DNA of 6,496 nucleotides, from positions 1 through 6,496 of the forward strand of contig ONVJ01000013.1 of assembly GCA_900321265.1 (NCBI GenBank), in the 5' to 3' direction. Both the position numbers and the translations under genes were made by a program. The stretch is from an uncultured Eubacteriales bacterium. Lineage in GTDB: Bacteria > Bacillota > Clostridia > Oscillospirales > CAG-272. Below are positions 6,165-6,496 of the stretch, one piece after another (position 1 is the stretch's first letter; every line of letters starts with the position of its first letter). The notes under the pieces are model-generated. The model was not told where the DNA came from. It worked only from the letters and a program-made list of their open reading frames with translations, and did no database searches.

Positions 6165-6496
6165 ATGTACGTCTCTGCCGGAAAAATGCTCTCCGACGCC
6201 CGCCGCGGCGGTTACGCGGTCGGAGCTTTCAACTTCGAAAACATGGAGATGGCCCTCGCCATAGTCTCGGCGGCCGAGGAGCTGGGTGCGCCCTGCATAC
6301 TGCAGACGACACCCTCGACGCTCCGCTACGCCTCTCCCGAGATGTTCAGGGCGATCGCCTTCGCCGCCGCCGAGTCGGTGAAGGTGCCGGTCGCCTGCCA
6401 CCTCGATCACGGCGACAGCCCCGAGCTCGCCTTCAGGGCGGTGGCCGCGGGATACTCGTCGGTGATGATCGACGGAAGCGCGCTTCCATTTGAGGA
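6165..6496 (+). CDS. Class II fructose-/ketose-bisphosphate aldolase (5' part, runs off the right edge)
   Basis: The first 110 codons of a zinc-dependent class II aldolase, which reversibly splits fructose-1,6-bisphosphate (or tagatose-1,6-bisphosphate) into dihydroxyacetone phosphate and glyceraldehyde-3-phosphate in the cytoplasm. Visible family motifs are GGYAVGAFNFENMEM (15-29), APCILQTTPSTLRYA (42-56), HLDHG (79-83) with the catalytic Asp81 and zinc-binding His82, and GYSSVMIDGSALPFEE at the edge. The Asp/His position matches the short GatY/KbaY/Bacillus-type aldolases (about 285-310 residues) rather than the longer E. coli FbaA type. Substrate preference cannot be decided from this part; the TTPST wording is compatible with either sugar. 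The start is supported by GAGGA (6153-6157) seven bases upstream. The gene lies 21 bases after the DUF4340 gene with no terminator between, so read-through from the cluster is likely. The remaining two thirds are outside the window. Confidence 0.92.
   Translation, partial: MYVSAGKMLSDARRGGYAVGAFNFENMEMALAIVSAAEELGAPCILQTTPSTLRYASPEMFRAIAFAAAESVKVPVACHLDHGDSPELAFRAVAAGYSSVMIDGSALPFE

Noticed and set aside
5769..6410. 213-codon open frame on the - strand across the DUF4340/aldolase junction
   Set aside because: It overlaps two genes recognised by family motifs on the other strand, shows no recognisable domain, and has shadow-like composition.

Overview
The window carries one co-directional gene cluster on the + strand: four complete genes and the 5' part of a fifth, with gaps of 45 bases or less. 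Coding DNA is GC-rich by eye, with C or G at most third positions, while the 5' intergenic region is AT-rich. That contrast, strong GGAGG-type ribosome binding sites and the protein families suggest a moderately GC-rich Clostridia (Firmicutes) bacterium, perhaps a gut or rumen Oscillospirales- or Christensenellales-like lineage. This placement is an inference from style and family resemblance and was not tested by any search.

Layout. Positions 1-44 hold the end of a rho-independent terminator belonging to an upstream gene cut off at the left edge. Positions 92-126 hold a promoter with a perfect extended -10 (TGATATAAT). The leader RNA contains a strong hairpin (144-183) just before the first ribosome binding site. 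Then follow an ABC-transporter ATPase (204-1421), an ABC-2-type permease (1418-2191, overlapping the ATPase by 4 bases), a GldG-like membrane-anchored protein with a large extracytoplasmic part (2226-3887), and a DUF4340-type membrane-anchored protein (3933-6143). The last is the start of a class II fructose-/ketose-bisphosphate aldolase gene (6165 to the right edge), 21 bases after the DUF4340 gene with its own good ribosome binding site and no terminator between.

How the genes fit together. ATPase, permease and GldG-like protein match the GldA/GldF/GldG arrangement, named for gliding motility in Flavobacterium but widespread in non-gliding bacteria. In many Firmicutes a DUF4340 protein follows. 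The likely assembly is an inner-membrane ABC complex driven by the ATPase, with two single- or double-pass partners exposing large domains outside the membrane. The substrate or mechanical role cannot be read from sequence. The aldolase is a central-carbon enzyme, so its place downstream probably reflects shared transcription or chance adjacency rather than a shared pathway.

No RNA genes, mobile elements, CRISPR arrays or prophage signs were seen. The less ordinary points are the leader hairpin, the long charged tail on the ATPase, the ribosome binding site written inside that tail, the duplicated DUF4340 fold with an inserted beta-rich segment, and the poor ribosome binding site of the DUF4340 gene.
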